64,000 nt of DNA from Luscinia megarhynchos (Eukaryota > Chordata > Aves > Passeriformes > Turdidae): NCBI GenBank assembly GCA_034336665.1, contig CM067566.1, positions 25,636,330-25,700,329 of the forward strand. The letters run 5' to 3'. The translations under genes and the position numbers were made by a program. Below, piece by piece: positions 37,401-48,100 of this stretch. The notes beneath the pieces were generated by a model that was not told where the DNA came from, ran no database searches, and worked only from the letters and a program-made list of their open reading frames with translations. Within the stretch, counting starts at the first letter, position 1; each line of letters opens with the position of its first letter.

Positions 37401-40294
37401 AGCTGGTCATTAAGACAGTTCCACAGTATTAGCTACCCTGCCTTGTAACACAAGGAAAACACAGAGCTGCAACATGAGGGCACATTTCATACACCACAGG
37501 TACAGCTGCCATTTGCCAGTTCACACAGGGCAGTCGTGGCCTTCCCCTCCTTTAACACCACAATCTGAATCCTCTATGCTCAACTTAGCATGTTTCATTT
37601 GGACTGTAGACTTTTTTGAAACAAATTTCTAAAACTGAGAGCATGTCCACTCTTAAATGCTACAGCAAATTTTAAAAAATTACCTGTTCTTTTACTAACC
37701 TCTATTAACTGTTGTGATACATACAGTCATATACAAATACTCCAACAAGCCAGTTGTAGTTTTCTTCCACAATTGTACTAATCTTATACCTCTAAAAAGA
37801 CAGTTCTGAAAAGATTTTTAAAATACACTTCAAACCATTCTGATGGAAACGATATATTTTAAAAGACGTATCGCAGACCATATATTAGTATGGTCCTATT
37901 TTCAGCTCTAAAAATATATAGAGTATTTTGAAAGCTGATACAATAAATATTTTAATAACAAACAACAAAAAATAAAATCACCTGAATTTCCTCACCAAAT
38001 TTTTACACCAGCTAGATGCAAACGCAACTAGGTCGTATTATAAAAATAGTATTTTAAGACTTCAATGCCAGAAATAGGTTTTTTTGTTTCATCTGTCTGT
38101 TGGAGAGCTAGCAAAATATGGCTATACTTAAAAAAAATTGTCAGGCACAGTATTTCAACTAAATTCTCACCAAAACAAAAACTTTCTTAAACAGTAGCAA
38201 TAAGGAACAGAAAGTAAAAAGCAAAACATAGTAAACACCACTCACTCTCAAATTCAACAACATTAATAGGACAAACCACCTTAGCTTTAAAAAATTATTG
38301 AGCTCCTCAACAGCTTCACTATGATAAATTCTGTGCTGCATTAACATCACATCTGCCAATAATAAGCAAGTAAATGTTTACAATGTTTTTTCAAATAATT
38401 ATATTGTTTTATTACCTGTTTGGTCACACCTGCCTTCTGCAGCATACCCAACTGGTAAACACAGTAGTTCTTCTGCTCTATTCCAGCAGAGCAGTTCATT
38501 CCATTACCAAGATACAAAAATAGAAATAAGCAGATAATTTAAAGAGGATTCAGCTACTATCTGCTATTGTAAAAGCATGATCCCAGAGCAGACTCTAAGT
38601 CTTCATTTCGTAAATGATGACATCACACTATTAAGCAATATTAGTCAGGCACTGCTGGTTTCCACAAAATCACTCCTAATAATGACCATTTGGCACATAT
38701 TTAATGACCAAGAGAGGAAAATTCATCTTTAACAGTCAGACTACGTTATTCTATTTTTATTATCCTCATTTGCTAAAACTTTCAGCAAAGCACTGAACAA
38801 AGATGAATGTATCTTCAATCAGCCTATAGCATTTTCTTTTAACCTGACACAAAGACAACTCTATTTCTTCTGAAATTATAACATGTGGAAAAAAATATTA
38901 TATAAATTAAGAGCTATAAAGAAATGAGAATATAGCATAAAAGCAGGATTGGTGAAATATACCTATGGAGATACTAAATTCACAATGATATCAAACTATA
39001 AACTCCAAGGCTGTTGTACAGCATTACAAGTTAAATGAGGCTAAAAAACCCTTCACCATCAGACACCCTGGGTTTCTGATCAGTTTTCAAATATATAGGC
39101 AGCCATAACAGACTCTATTCTGTAGGCAGCTTTCAATAACCCAGAGCATTAGAACATTAACTTCCTGCAATTTGCTGTACATAGGAACAACTTGTTTTAC
39201 AGAACAGAACTGTCCCTGCTTTCCTCAGCTGCCTATCTTGCTCAACCTGATGCACTGAAAAAAGGCTAAGACAAGTCTTTCCACGGAAATCCTCTTCTCC
39301 CACCACCACCACAAGCTTAATTCCCTAAGGCTGCAAGTTTATCACCCAGTAAGATGGACGAATGTCACCATCTCCCATCACTGTAGGTAGACAGGAAAAA
39401 AATTGCAGGTAAAGAAAAAAAATTTAAAATCATACTAATTCTTGAAAATATCCAACCACACAGTGAAGGGCAAAAACTGCATCTGACAGCCAGCAGAATC
39501 CAAGACCATAAAGGCTCAAGACTGTACTATTTTAGCTGAAGGCAAAAAGAAAAAAAAAAGTAAAACTGAATTTTCCATTACCGCCCAGCTGTACTATCTG
39601 AAAAAGGAACATGAACTAATTCTACTTTTTATTAGCACAATACACTAATATTTAGTCACTAACACATAGTAAAAAAAAAATTTTAAAAGAAATCTTATAA
39701 GCAACCTTACCCATGTTCTTGAGGTTAAAAATTCTCTACACAATATCCATATTCTTACTTGACTTATTTATATATTATGTTTACTAAAAATGTGCAATCT
39801 TCAAAACCACTAAAGGGAAACACACTATTTTGAGATAAAAAACTCTTAAAAGGAAAGCCTTTGAAAACTTAGGGGATCAGAAAAACAGGGGAAGAAAAAA
39901 ATGACACAAAACTCACATCTTGCACTGCAGTCATAGATCTCTGTGTAGCACACTTCTGTCTGGGCAACTTAGTGCCTAATTTTATATGCATTACAGTTTA
40001 AAAACTTAAAACATATTCTTGCCCCAGAAAGAGGAGGCAAAGAGAGTCACACAGGTATGCAAAGACAAGAAGAAATCCTGAAATCAGACATCCTGAAACA
40101 TTGCTTCTACATAGGTCACTAACAGATGACAATGCATCAATGACAAAATAGTTCTAAATCTCAAGACACCAAAATCATAGAAACTCCAATTAAAAGGCCT
40201 TTTATAATCAAATTTGTCAATTTAACAAAATAATAATGATCTGAAGAAAGAGCTTAGCAATCAGTTTTCACAGGTTGATGACATGGATACATAC

Positions 40295-40469
40295 AGTAAT
40301 CAGGATGCAAAACATGGGTCTCCTCGTCTTCATCTATTGTCTGTCCTAATGAAAACAGTCTGACCCGTCTCATCTTCAGCAGCCTTGGAGAGCTTTCACG
40401 GGCTGTACTCCCCACATCCGGAACATCTCCAGAAGCAGTAGTGGGAACAATTTTTTTCAGGAATTCCAT
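40295..40469 (-). CDS. Candidate alternative first coding exon of FRYL
   Basis: A 58-codon frame plus one base starts at an ATG at 40469 in strong context (AAAAATGG: A at -3, G at +4), with an in-frame TGA stop just upstream. It ends at a good donor, TTACT|GTATGT (GT at 40294-40293). The trailing base T joins the CC of exon B to make Ser, so splicing to exon B keeps the FRYL frame. The peptide starts MEFLKKIVPTTASGDVPDVG. It continues with a basic segment at about residues 29-38 (RLLKMRRVRL), then an acidic one at about 46-50 (DEDEE), ending THVLHPDY. Composition looks protein-like, with balanced charge and no low complexity, unlike neighbouring chance frames. I do not recognise the peptide in any family. 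What is seen: start, open frame, donor, phase and an upstream core promoter. What is inferred: that it belongs to FRYL. It could instead begin an unknown minus-strand gene. Confidence 0.5.
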
Positions 40470-40655
40470 TTTTACATGCCCTCTGTGTTCTCAGCAGTTA
40501 CACTCTACAGAGCGTGGCTCCCACATCAACTTCCTTGAGCACAGAGGTGGACTTCTCCTGGTGATGTCATGTTAAACCTGGGTGGTGCCAACAGCAGCGT
40601 CAGCTGCCAGCCAGCTGCTCCAAGGCAGATTCTAAAGACATTTACTGTGCGGACT
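40470..40655 (-). other. Candidate 5' untranslated region of the 40.3 kb exon
   Basis: About 186 bases between the predicted initiator and the start codon. They contain several upstream ATGs, the last being a start-stop pair (ATG TAA at 40477-40472) two bases ahead of the main ATG. Two CAGCTG E-box motifs lie at 40601-40606 and 40612-40617. Their presence downstream of the start site may be regulatory or chance. Confidence 0.4.
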
Positions 40656-40688
40656 GATAAGAAAACCAAACACCACCAAGCCTATATA
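40655..40688 (-). promoter_or_regulatory. TATA box plus initiator core promoter, minus strand
   Basis: On the minus strand, AATATATAGG carries TATATA at 40688-40683, and TTATCAGTCC carries an initiator-like TCAGTC with A at 40655. The TATA box would then span -33 to -28, which is typical for a focused RNA polymerase II promoter. There is no CpG island here, so the promoter type differs from those at 25.3 and 44.1 kb and would suit tissue-restricted use. Function is inferred from spacing and from the ORF below it. Confidence 0.45.
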
Positions 40689-42677
40689 TTAACCAAACGC
40701 ACGCTAAACTCTGCACGCCAAGGAGACACTATTTAGTGCTGCAAAAATTTTAAGCACTGAGAAAATTCGCAACACATTTGCAAACTCATATCTGACAGAG
40801 TTCAATAGCTCTACATTTTCATGAAGTGTACAGACAGTGTTCATCTGTATTTGAAAGATAACACTTATCATTCAGAAAGTCTAGGCACTTTGTTTTTAAA
40901 GCTGCTGTATAACATCGCCATTCACATTCTCACAGTTTCAGCCACTAACTAAAAAAATACAAACTTTTGTTATATATTATGTCTGTTTTGCAGGGACTCT
41001 GGTGCTATTTTTACCACTTAAACTATTCGCACCACCTTCCAGAAAACTGCATAAGTACAGAAATAACCTGTCTCTTGTCCAAATATCCACTTCATCCCCA
41101 GGGCTATTTCTCCATACATGCCTGGTTTAGCTGAGTTTTTTGTTTTTATTTTGGGAAGTTTAAATGTTGTTTTATATTTAGCATAAAGAAGTCAGAAAGA
41201 TGACTTGCATTTGGAGCAGAAAGCTCAAGGGCAAAACAAATAAATTATCATGGAAGAAGAATGTTCCTTAAGGCTTTCTATAATTGGGAATATGTATCAT
41301 TGTTTGATTTAAAATATTCTTTTATTTTCTACACTTAGAGTGGAGATAGACATGATACTAGGCAATATTCCTACCTCATTTACCACCAAACACTGTACAC
41401 ACTGCTCAGAGAAAACATTAAATACTCACTCCAAACATCTCAGTGGAAGTCTGCAAGATTCTACTATTTTTATGAAGGCAGCACGATGTCTAAGACATTG
41501 CTGAACGCACACAACACAATTACCCAAACTATACATGAAGCATAGCACACTTCTATACATTCCTCAAAAAAAGGTATTTAATCTGAAATTTCACTACTGT
41601 TTAAAAAGTAAAAAACGTCTATGAAAGATATGCAGCAGGACATGTTTTAGGTCTCAGAGATCCAGTTAAATGCTCATAAGGGGCTGCTCAACTGGATTAA
41701 GTTGTCAGTCTTACTCAACTGCCACATCTGCGGTTCAGAATGCCACAACTTGAAAAAGTTAGTACAAGTTCATTAAAGCTGCCACCTAAGACATTTTTGA
41801 AGCTCTACATAGACTGAAAATGTCTTTTCTATTCAAGCCTGCATTAAAATCCCCGATATCCAGCTTAGTCCAAATTCCCCGTGTAAATGAATACAAACAT
41901 CTATACAATTTTCCTTATAAATAAATACAAAATTCTGACCTTATCATGAGACACATATTGTAAGAAAACCACTTCCTGCAGGGAGATCAAGCAGAAAATT
42001 CTTCCTATAATGATTTCATTCACAGTATTTTTTCCGCAATACAAAAAAAATTACAGAGAAGTGGGTTTATGCATTTTCAGAACAATAATAAAGATAGCAC
42101 AAAGACAATTTATCATTACAACAGATCATGAGTCATTACAAGCTCAAGCCATCATTTATTTGTAATTGCATTACTTTCTATAGAATTCCTTCTTTTTGCC
42201 CTTGAAATCTTGCCACCAACCTACTTTGCAGTTCCTAGCATTTGGGAAGAGAGAAATTCAGATGCTTCCATGAGACTGAGAATGTTTCCAACCATCCACC
42301 TGCCAAACTGCAGTTTGAAGATGGGGTAACCAGATATTTCACTTTGTACCCATCTTAAACACCCTCTGATAGGCTCAAACTGGGTATCAAAGTGCTCTTA
42401 ACAACACTATGGAGGTTTTATTATGTGTGGACTCAGGGTGGAGTCGACATGTGAAGTGCAAGTACCCAGTGCACCACTCACATTAAGTGCACAAGGTGTG
42501 ACATTTAACACAGCATTCTGCATAAGAGTTAGTCATTAATTTAAGAAACATAAGGTGCTGAAACTATACTTTTTTAAAATTAGAAAACAACAGCCTTTCA
42601 AGTAATAGGACACACAAAACGCAAGCAGTAAAAACCACCCTCCATACACATGATCATATTTCAAGATTAAACCTGAT

Positions 42678-42700
42678 AAGCTAATAAAGCTAATAAGCTA
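42678..42700 (+). repeat. Short AAGCTAATA tandem repeat
   Basis: AAGCTAATA, AAGCTAAT and AAGCTA follow one another in 23 bases. This is a simple slippage-type repeat. Confidence 0.8.
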
Positions 42701-42807
42701 AAACAGATGTATCAAAAAGATTTTAGATTGATTTTTCCTTCGGGGTGGCTTTTTACTCCTAAGAAAAGAACATCAAGTTTTCTACAGAAGATAGCTGGGG
42801 ATACATA

Positions 42808-42831
42808 CACACATATTCATATATATGTGTG
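42808..42831. repeat. Perfect inverted repeat, 9-bp arms
   Basis: CACACATAT at 42808-42816 pairs with ATATGTGTG at 42823-42831 around a six-base loop. It is an alternating purine-pyrimidine sequence able to form a hairpin or cruciform. No gene end lies nearby, so a terminator role is not implied. Confidence 0.85.
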
Positions 42832-43965
42832 GATACCTGGAGGTTAACTCCAGGACTTCCATACTTCATTACCTTCTATGAAAACAACATTAATAAAAAA
42901 AAAAAATGAAGGCAAGATACAAGACTTATATTTTTGCGTTGGTATCATTTTACATACTCTCTTCCCTCACATTTTTTCTTACCATCTTCTTAAACAGTAC
43001 AATGTACAATTGTGGGTTCTATATAACCTGAGCAAGTTTTACAGATTATCTGCCAGTGTAAAACATATCAGAAGTCTTACAATTGTTAAACCTAAATTCA
43101 TCTTTAAACAAAATCAAAACAGGCGGCAAAAAGCCTTATTCAATAAATTTTAACACTTTCTTATTCTGGCGCCTCTAAATACAAAAATAAAAAAAAATAG
43201 AAGACTTGGTCTTAGAACTGTTATATGCTTTCCAGTAAGTCCTTTGATACCTTTTCATGTGTATTCCACTTCTGTTACACTCAAAGGATTACTCTGATTT
43301 TGTACTGAAGTGCTTGCTGAACTCATTCAGGCTTCCCCTGCCACAGTTCTTGATATTTGTATCACTAGCTGTGCAAGATAAGGTCTGCACCTCCCACTAA
43401 CAAGAATCCACATTAGAAGAACTCTGCATCAGAAGGGATTACATATAGATCATGAAGCTAGCAGAAGTGTAATAGTGGGAGACCCAATGAATGATCACAG
43501 CACAACAGCTCTTCTCAGAGCACTGTCTCTTCGGATTAGACCTTCCAGAACAAACTGCCAAGCTGTTTGGTAGGGGTGCATAGAAAGCCATGTACACGGG
43601 AATTACATGAAAGCAGGTGAACCTGCTGATGGAGGAAACATCTCAAGAATTAGAAATACTGAAAAAACAAAACAGTCAATGAAACAAAGATCCATGTGAG
43701 AGAGAACTACTTGCAAGTGACTTTAATTTACATGTGCAGAGAACTCCTAGAATTAGCAATAATAGTAAAAGACAATTATAAACAAGAGAAAACCGTGGGA
43801 AGTACAATTTTGGAAGACTATCTAGGGGCCCCATAGCCTACCACAAGCAATACACCACTTGACAGGTCTTTTCCTGAGCAAACGTGCGCATTGCAAACCT
43901 GCAGCTTTGTAACCCGACATGTTTCTAGAACTACCCCACCGTGCCAAAGAAAGGCCAGCCCAGCC

Positions 43966-44400
43966 CTACCTGCTGTGGGAGAAGGGGCAAAGGTTTCTTT
44001 TGTATTTAAAAGTTTCTTTATATTTACCGCGTAAGACAGCAAGAGAGATCCCGAGGTGCGCGACTCCTGAGGAACAGCGCAGGGCGCGGGAGCAGCGCCG
44101 CTCCCCAGGGCGGCCGCGCGCCTCCCGCAGCGCTGTGCCCGCAGCGCCCCCCCGCGGCCTGAGGCCTCCGCCGGGCCCCGACACTCGCAGCGGGCTGGTT
44201 TTGACCCGTCGGTGCCGCAAAGACCACCTGGTACAGGAAAGAGAACCCCGCAGAAGGCAACAAGTTCAGGGGAGCTTGCTTAACGCGTTGGGAACATGTT
44301 CCAAAATACAGCCGTGTTAAGGAAACTCCCCGTCTGCCCATCCGGGAGCGCTCTGCCACAGCCACGCTGGCACCACCGGAGCTGGGATTAAGGCCCCTTC
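43966..44400. promoter_or_regulatory. Second CpG island, likely upstream promoter
   Basis: The core at about 44050-44200 is very GC- and CpG-rich (clusters such as GCGGCCGCGCGCC) inside AT-rich flanks. Vertebrate islands of this kind usually mark promoters. The simplest reading is a promoter with a non-coding FRYL first exon on the minus strand. A consensus minus donor GCAG|GTAGGG (exon end 43970) and a weaker GCG|GTAAAT (exon end 44028) are available. Open frames through the island on both strands (about 43919-44365) are typical of GC-rich DNA and match nothing known. A plus-strand or bidirectional promoter cannot be excluded. Confidence 0.7.
44282..44302. promoter_or_regulatory. Two adjacent perfect palindromes, one a p53-type half-site
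   Basis: AACGCGTT (44282-44289) is followed after one base by GGAACATGTTCC (44291-44302). The second contains GAACATGTTC, a perfect match to the p53-family decamer RRRCWWGYYY. No second decamer lies beside it, so binding would be by a half-site only. Position at the flank of the CpG island makes a regulatory role possible but unproven. Confidence 0.35.
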
Positions 44401-44871
44401 ACAGCTGCACACCCCACACTCACAGTCAGACGAGGTTTCCCGTAGGCTCTATCCCAGGGTTCCCACAGCAGTTTCAGACGTCCAGATCCTTAAGACAATT
44501 TAATCATGGTGCAATAATTAAATCACAAAATAACAGTTGGAGCTGGTGTCTCCGAGGAGGAACCCTGAGCAAATGAACGTTTATACCATCACAGCCTAGG
44601 GAAGTCTGGGGTCTTCCAGCTGAGTCCTTGGCAGCTGTGCCTCTGAGTGTCTGGTCTCCCGGCTGGCACCACAGGTCCGGCAGCTCATGCTCTCTTGCCT
44701 GGGGCTCCGGCTCTGAAGAGCTCAGCCTGGAGCTGCACACGGGGACTCATAGGGAGGAACATATTCCTCAACAGCCATGCTGGTAATCTGGCCATTGGAA
44801 CAACCACACCGGCAGAGGATGCAGCTGGAGGCATTCCCGTGCCAGCAGAGTGGAAGTTCACACTGCAAACC

Positions 44872-44916
44872 TTGGTGGTTTGAAGATCTTTTCCAACCTA
44901 AACAATTCTATGATCT
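44872..44916 (+). mobile_element. CR1 LINE 3' tail
   Basis: CTTGGTGGTTTGAAGATCTT, then TTCCAACCTAAACAATTCTA and TGAT, match the terminal segment of avian CR1 elements. The 5' boundary is unclear: the preceding ~130 bases are GC-richer and may be more of the same insertion. Plus orientation. Confidence 0.85.
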
Positions 44917-44989
44917 CCCCTTTAGGTAAACACTGCTATGCGGTGGGCACATCTATCCTCACACAGATCCTGTGCTTTCTCCCAGCTTT

Positions 44990-45115
44990 TCAGCAACAGG
45001 AAAATATTAACTGGACAGAACAACACACCAAAGAAAAAAAACAAAAACAAGACAAAAAACCCCACCAACATTCCCCTGCAAAAAACCCCAACACCCCATC
45101 AAAACAAAAACTTAC
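44990..45115 (+). repeat. A/C-rich low-complexity tract
   Basis: A G-poor tract of A-runs and C-runs starting about 75 bases after the CR1 tail. Four CCCC runs at 45060-45097 give GGGG runs on the minus strand. Overlapping long frames here (44850-45269 plus, 44990-45211 minus) are by-products of the biased composition. Confidence 0.8.
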
Positions 45116-48100
45116 AAACCAAAACCATCCTTCCTGCTGGGACACTGGTACTGGAGGCATCACCAAAGGAGTTTCAACAGGAGAGACCCAGCAGTATAAG
45201 AAAGGGCACAAGTTTTGCCTTTTGAAAGAACGAGTGGGCCAAGGGATGCAAAGTGGTCTCTATTTGTAGCTCTTCAAGAAACATTACTATTCCTTGAGAT
45301 TAAGGGTGTTAACGATGTGACCCATACTGAACATAGCATATAAAACTTACTGAACACAGCATTAGTGTGCACCAAATAAACATGACTATTTTCACCAACT
45401 TCCTCATTTCAACCTGACATCTGTTTCATGTGGAAGCAAATCTGCTAATAGGAGTAATGTACAAGAACACCCAAATACTTCAGAGAAAAACCCACGTACA
45501 GGAAGTTTCTTCCTGATGATTAGAAGACAAATTTGTAAGACTATTTTTAATAGTTTGTCTTATCCCAATTAAAACAATCTACTCTTCCCAAGAAAGTTTA
45601 AGATGCAAGATACACAACTGAAAACAGTGGAGTTCGAAATCGAACCATCCAGCCTACTGGTATAAATAACATACCTGCATTAAATGCATGAGAAGTAGTT
45701 GGAACTGGACATTCATATTATACCTGCTAGGCAAATAATAGGACACTCAATTTCATACAAAAGCCTGCATAGGTGGGAAGAGAAACCCTCTGTGTATGCT
45801 GCATTTTTTTTAAATGGCAAGCCTTTTTGCTTTAGAACTACAACAGTCACATAGCTGTGAACAAAGAACACAGCCACAAAAACACACGCATAGGGAGAAA
45901 ACAGTGTATTTGTCATACGTGGAGTCATCTCATCTTTTGGCAGTTTGTGTTAACCACTTGTAAGGATCTAACATATTTAAAGGAATCAACTTTCCATGTC
46001 TATTTCAAACTTCAAAAATAAATTTAAGAGGCCATCCTTCATATAATTTACACTCAACTTCACAGTTAATTCCTAAGCTACTTGGCATTAATGGTTTCCT
46101 TGGTTCCATTCAACTAATGTAATTTCACAGGAAAAACCCAACCAGGGACAAATCAATGTACAATTTCGCAATAAATTCTCTCCATATCAGTGCAAACTTG
46201 TTGCAGCTATTGTTTTGCATACAAAATGCTTTAAAATCAAGCCATTTAACCTTTCTATAGTTCTGGTTTACTGCTTTTTCTAACATAAAAACGTAAATAG
46301 TTTCAGTTATCCCCATGCTTTTCTTAGACACACCTAGCTATTTCTGAGAAATGAAAGAAACAAACAGTCAGTTTCTGGAACAGTTTCACTTTTCTTTCAA
46401 TCACTTAGGCTGTATTTATTTGCTTTAATATGGGGACTGGAGATCCTTTTGGAGCAAGTTGTGGGGCTTTCTTTGGAAGTTTGCAAATTTCCGGGAATGA
46501 TTTGAGGAGGAAGTTTCAGAGTTTGGCTTTGATTATCTAGCATTAGTATGGAAAAAAATAACTGTCAAAATGTATCCATTAGCAATTGAACATAAAACTG
46601 TCATGTTCATTGACTGAATACCATATTATTCTGCTTAACAGAAAAGCCCCCAGATTTTTACCACTTATGTATTAGGTTTTAACTGTTCTTATCTTGAGGT
46701 TGCATGCAAGAACACAACGCTTTCCTGAACTCATTACAAGTTCCTGAGAAGATCAAGGTATTGTCTACCCCACAGCTTCTACAATCTTCAGTCAGGGATA
46801 AGGATCTGGGCTTCCTGTTGCTAACCTCTTGCTTGTTCCAAGCACTGATATATTGCACAAGGTCTTCTAAACTTATGAATTTCTCCCACTGGCAGATTTT
46901 TCTTCAAATAAGAACCTGCAGCATTACATAACCTGAACCATACCCATTTCCACACAAGGAGAAACAGCAAGAGAAGACTTCGTTAAACAATCCCATAACA
47001 ATAGAAATGGCCAGGTTTTTTTTCATATAAAATAATCAAAGTGAATGACAACAATCTTGAGGTTGATATCTGTATATAAAGGACATTAAATATAAGCAAC
47101 ATTTTAAAACCAAAAGTTCATTGCCAGAATAACAATGGCAACACTGCTGTAAAATTAGATCTCTAAAAAATTGAGACCTGAAAACTTTTATCAAAAACTT
47201 TTTAAGTGCTTTACAGAAAAACAAGAGTTGCCAATTGTTAATGCATAGAACAGCCAGAACACAGACAGCAAGCAATAACCAGAGACCAAGCACACATATA
47301 TTTCCAGAATTACTCAAGAACAGTGGGTTAACATGTATTTTTAAAACAAATATTTGGGCTATTTAGTTGATGATTTTTACTCCCATTGTCCTAGTCTCTG
47401 TTAAGAGTTTCTCTAGCACTACATAAAAGTACACATCTGTAGAATTTCCTCATGTTTGAGTGGCCAACTTCTAAAATTATATTGAGAGCAAAAAAGTCAA
47501 ATGGCAAGGGAATTTATATTCCACTGCTCAAAATAACCTTCATTCCAATCCCAAAATTGCATACAGCACACTCATCTCACTTCCCTTACCAAGCCGAATC
47601 TAACTGCAGTTCATTGCTTAAAATTTTATACAAGGCAAGCATGTTTAAAATGCTGCTGACCTGCGGGAACTATCATTATCCTTTTTTTCCACTGTGACTT
47701 TTCTCCATAGCTTCTATTACTTAAAAAAAAAAAATAAAAACACACTTAATGAGTTCATAGGATAAGCTCCATTTGCAATCACAATGAAAAAGCTCTCAAT
47801 GCCTACATTAAATACAGGTTTTGTCTTGATTTACATAGCATTCACCTGTCCCATCTGTTTTGGTTCTTCTCCTCCAAAATTAACTGGGTTCTTGAAACCT
47901 TACACAGGAAGTATAATCTACATGGTGAAATAGAAACTAGAAACTAGTATTCAACCTACTTGAAAGAAAATCCAACCCACCTGGGTAGCTACATTCCCAA
48001 GTCCATTCATGTAGATGGACATGCTCAAGGTTCTACGGATCTGTTATACAGACCATACTACTACAACTCTGAAACACTACATATGGTGTGAAACATAGTT

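Larger units (their letters stand above)
25869..40294. other. Long stretch between FRYL exon A and the 40.3 kb exon
   Basis: AT-rich DNA upstream of exon A. If the 40.3 kb or 44 kb promoters drive FRYL, this is intron. I see no securely supported exon. Notable items are a palindrome and near-duplicate at 27165-27204, a possible CR1 tail at 34458-34490, and a minus-strand 145-codon open frame at 31692-32129 with a possible exon inside it (31751-31910). Other open frames of 60-123 codons match nothing known. Confidence 0.6.
40691..43965. other. AT-rich stretch between the 40.3 kb promoter and the 44 kb CpG island
   Basis: No gene is recognised. The stretch contains a short palindrome CACTATTTAGTG at 40727-40738, a triplicated AAGCTAATA motif at 42678-42700, and a strong hairpin at 42808-42831. 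Open frames are short and unrecognised. Confidence 0.6.

Noticed and set aside
43919..44365. Several overlapping open frames in the 44 kb CpG island
   Set aside because: Arg/Ala/Pro-rich on both strands, as expected from stop-poor CpG-rich DNA; no homology recognised.
44850..45269. 139-codon plus-strand frame rich in Lys, Asn, Gln and Thr
   Set aside because: Derives from the CR1 tail and the adjoining A/C low-complexity tract.
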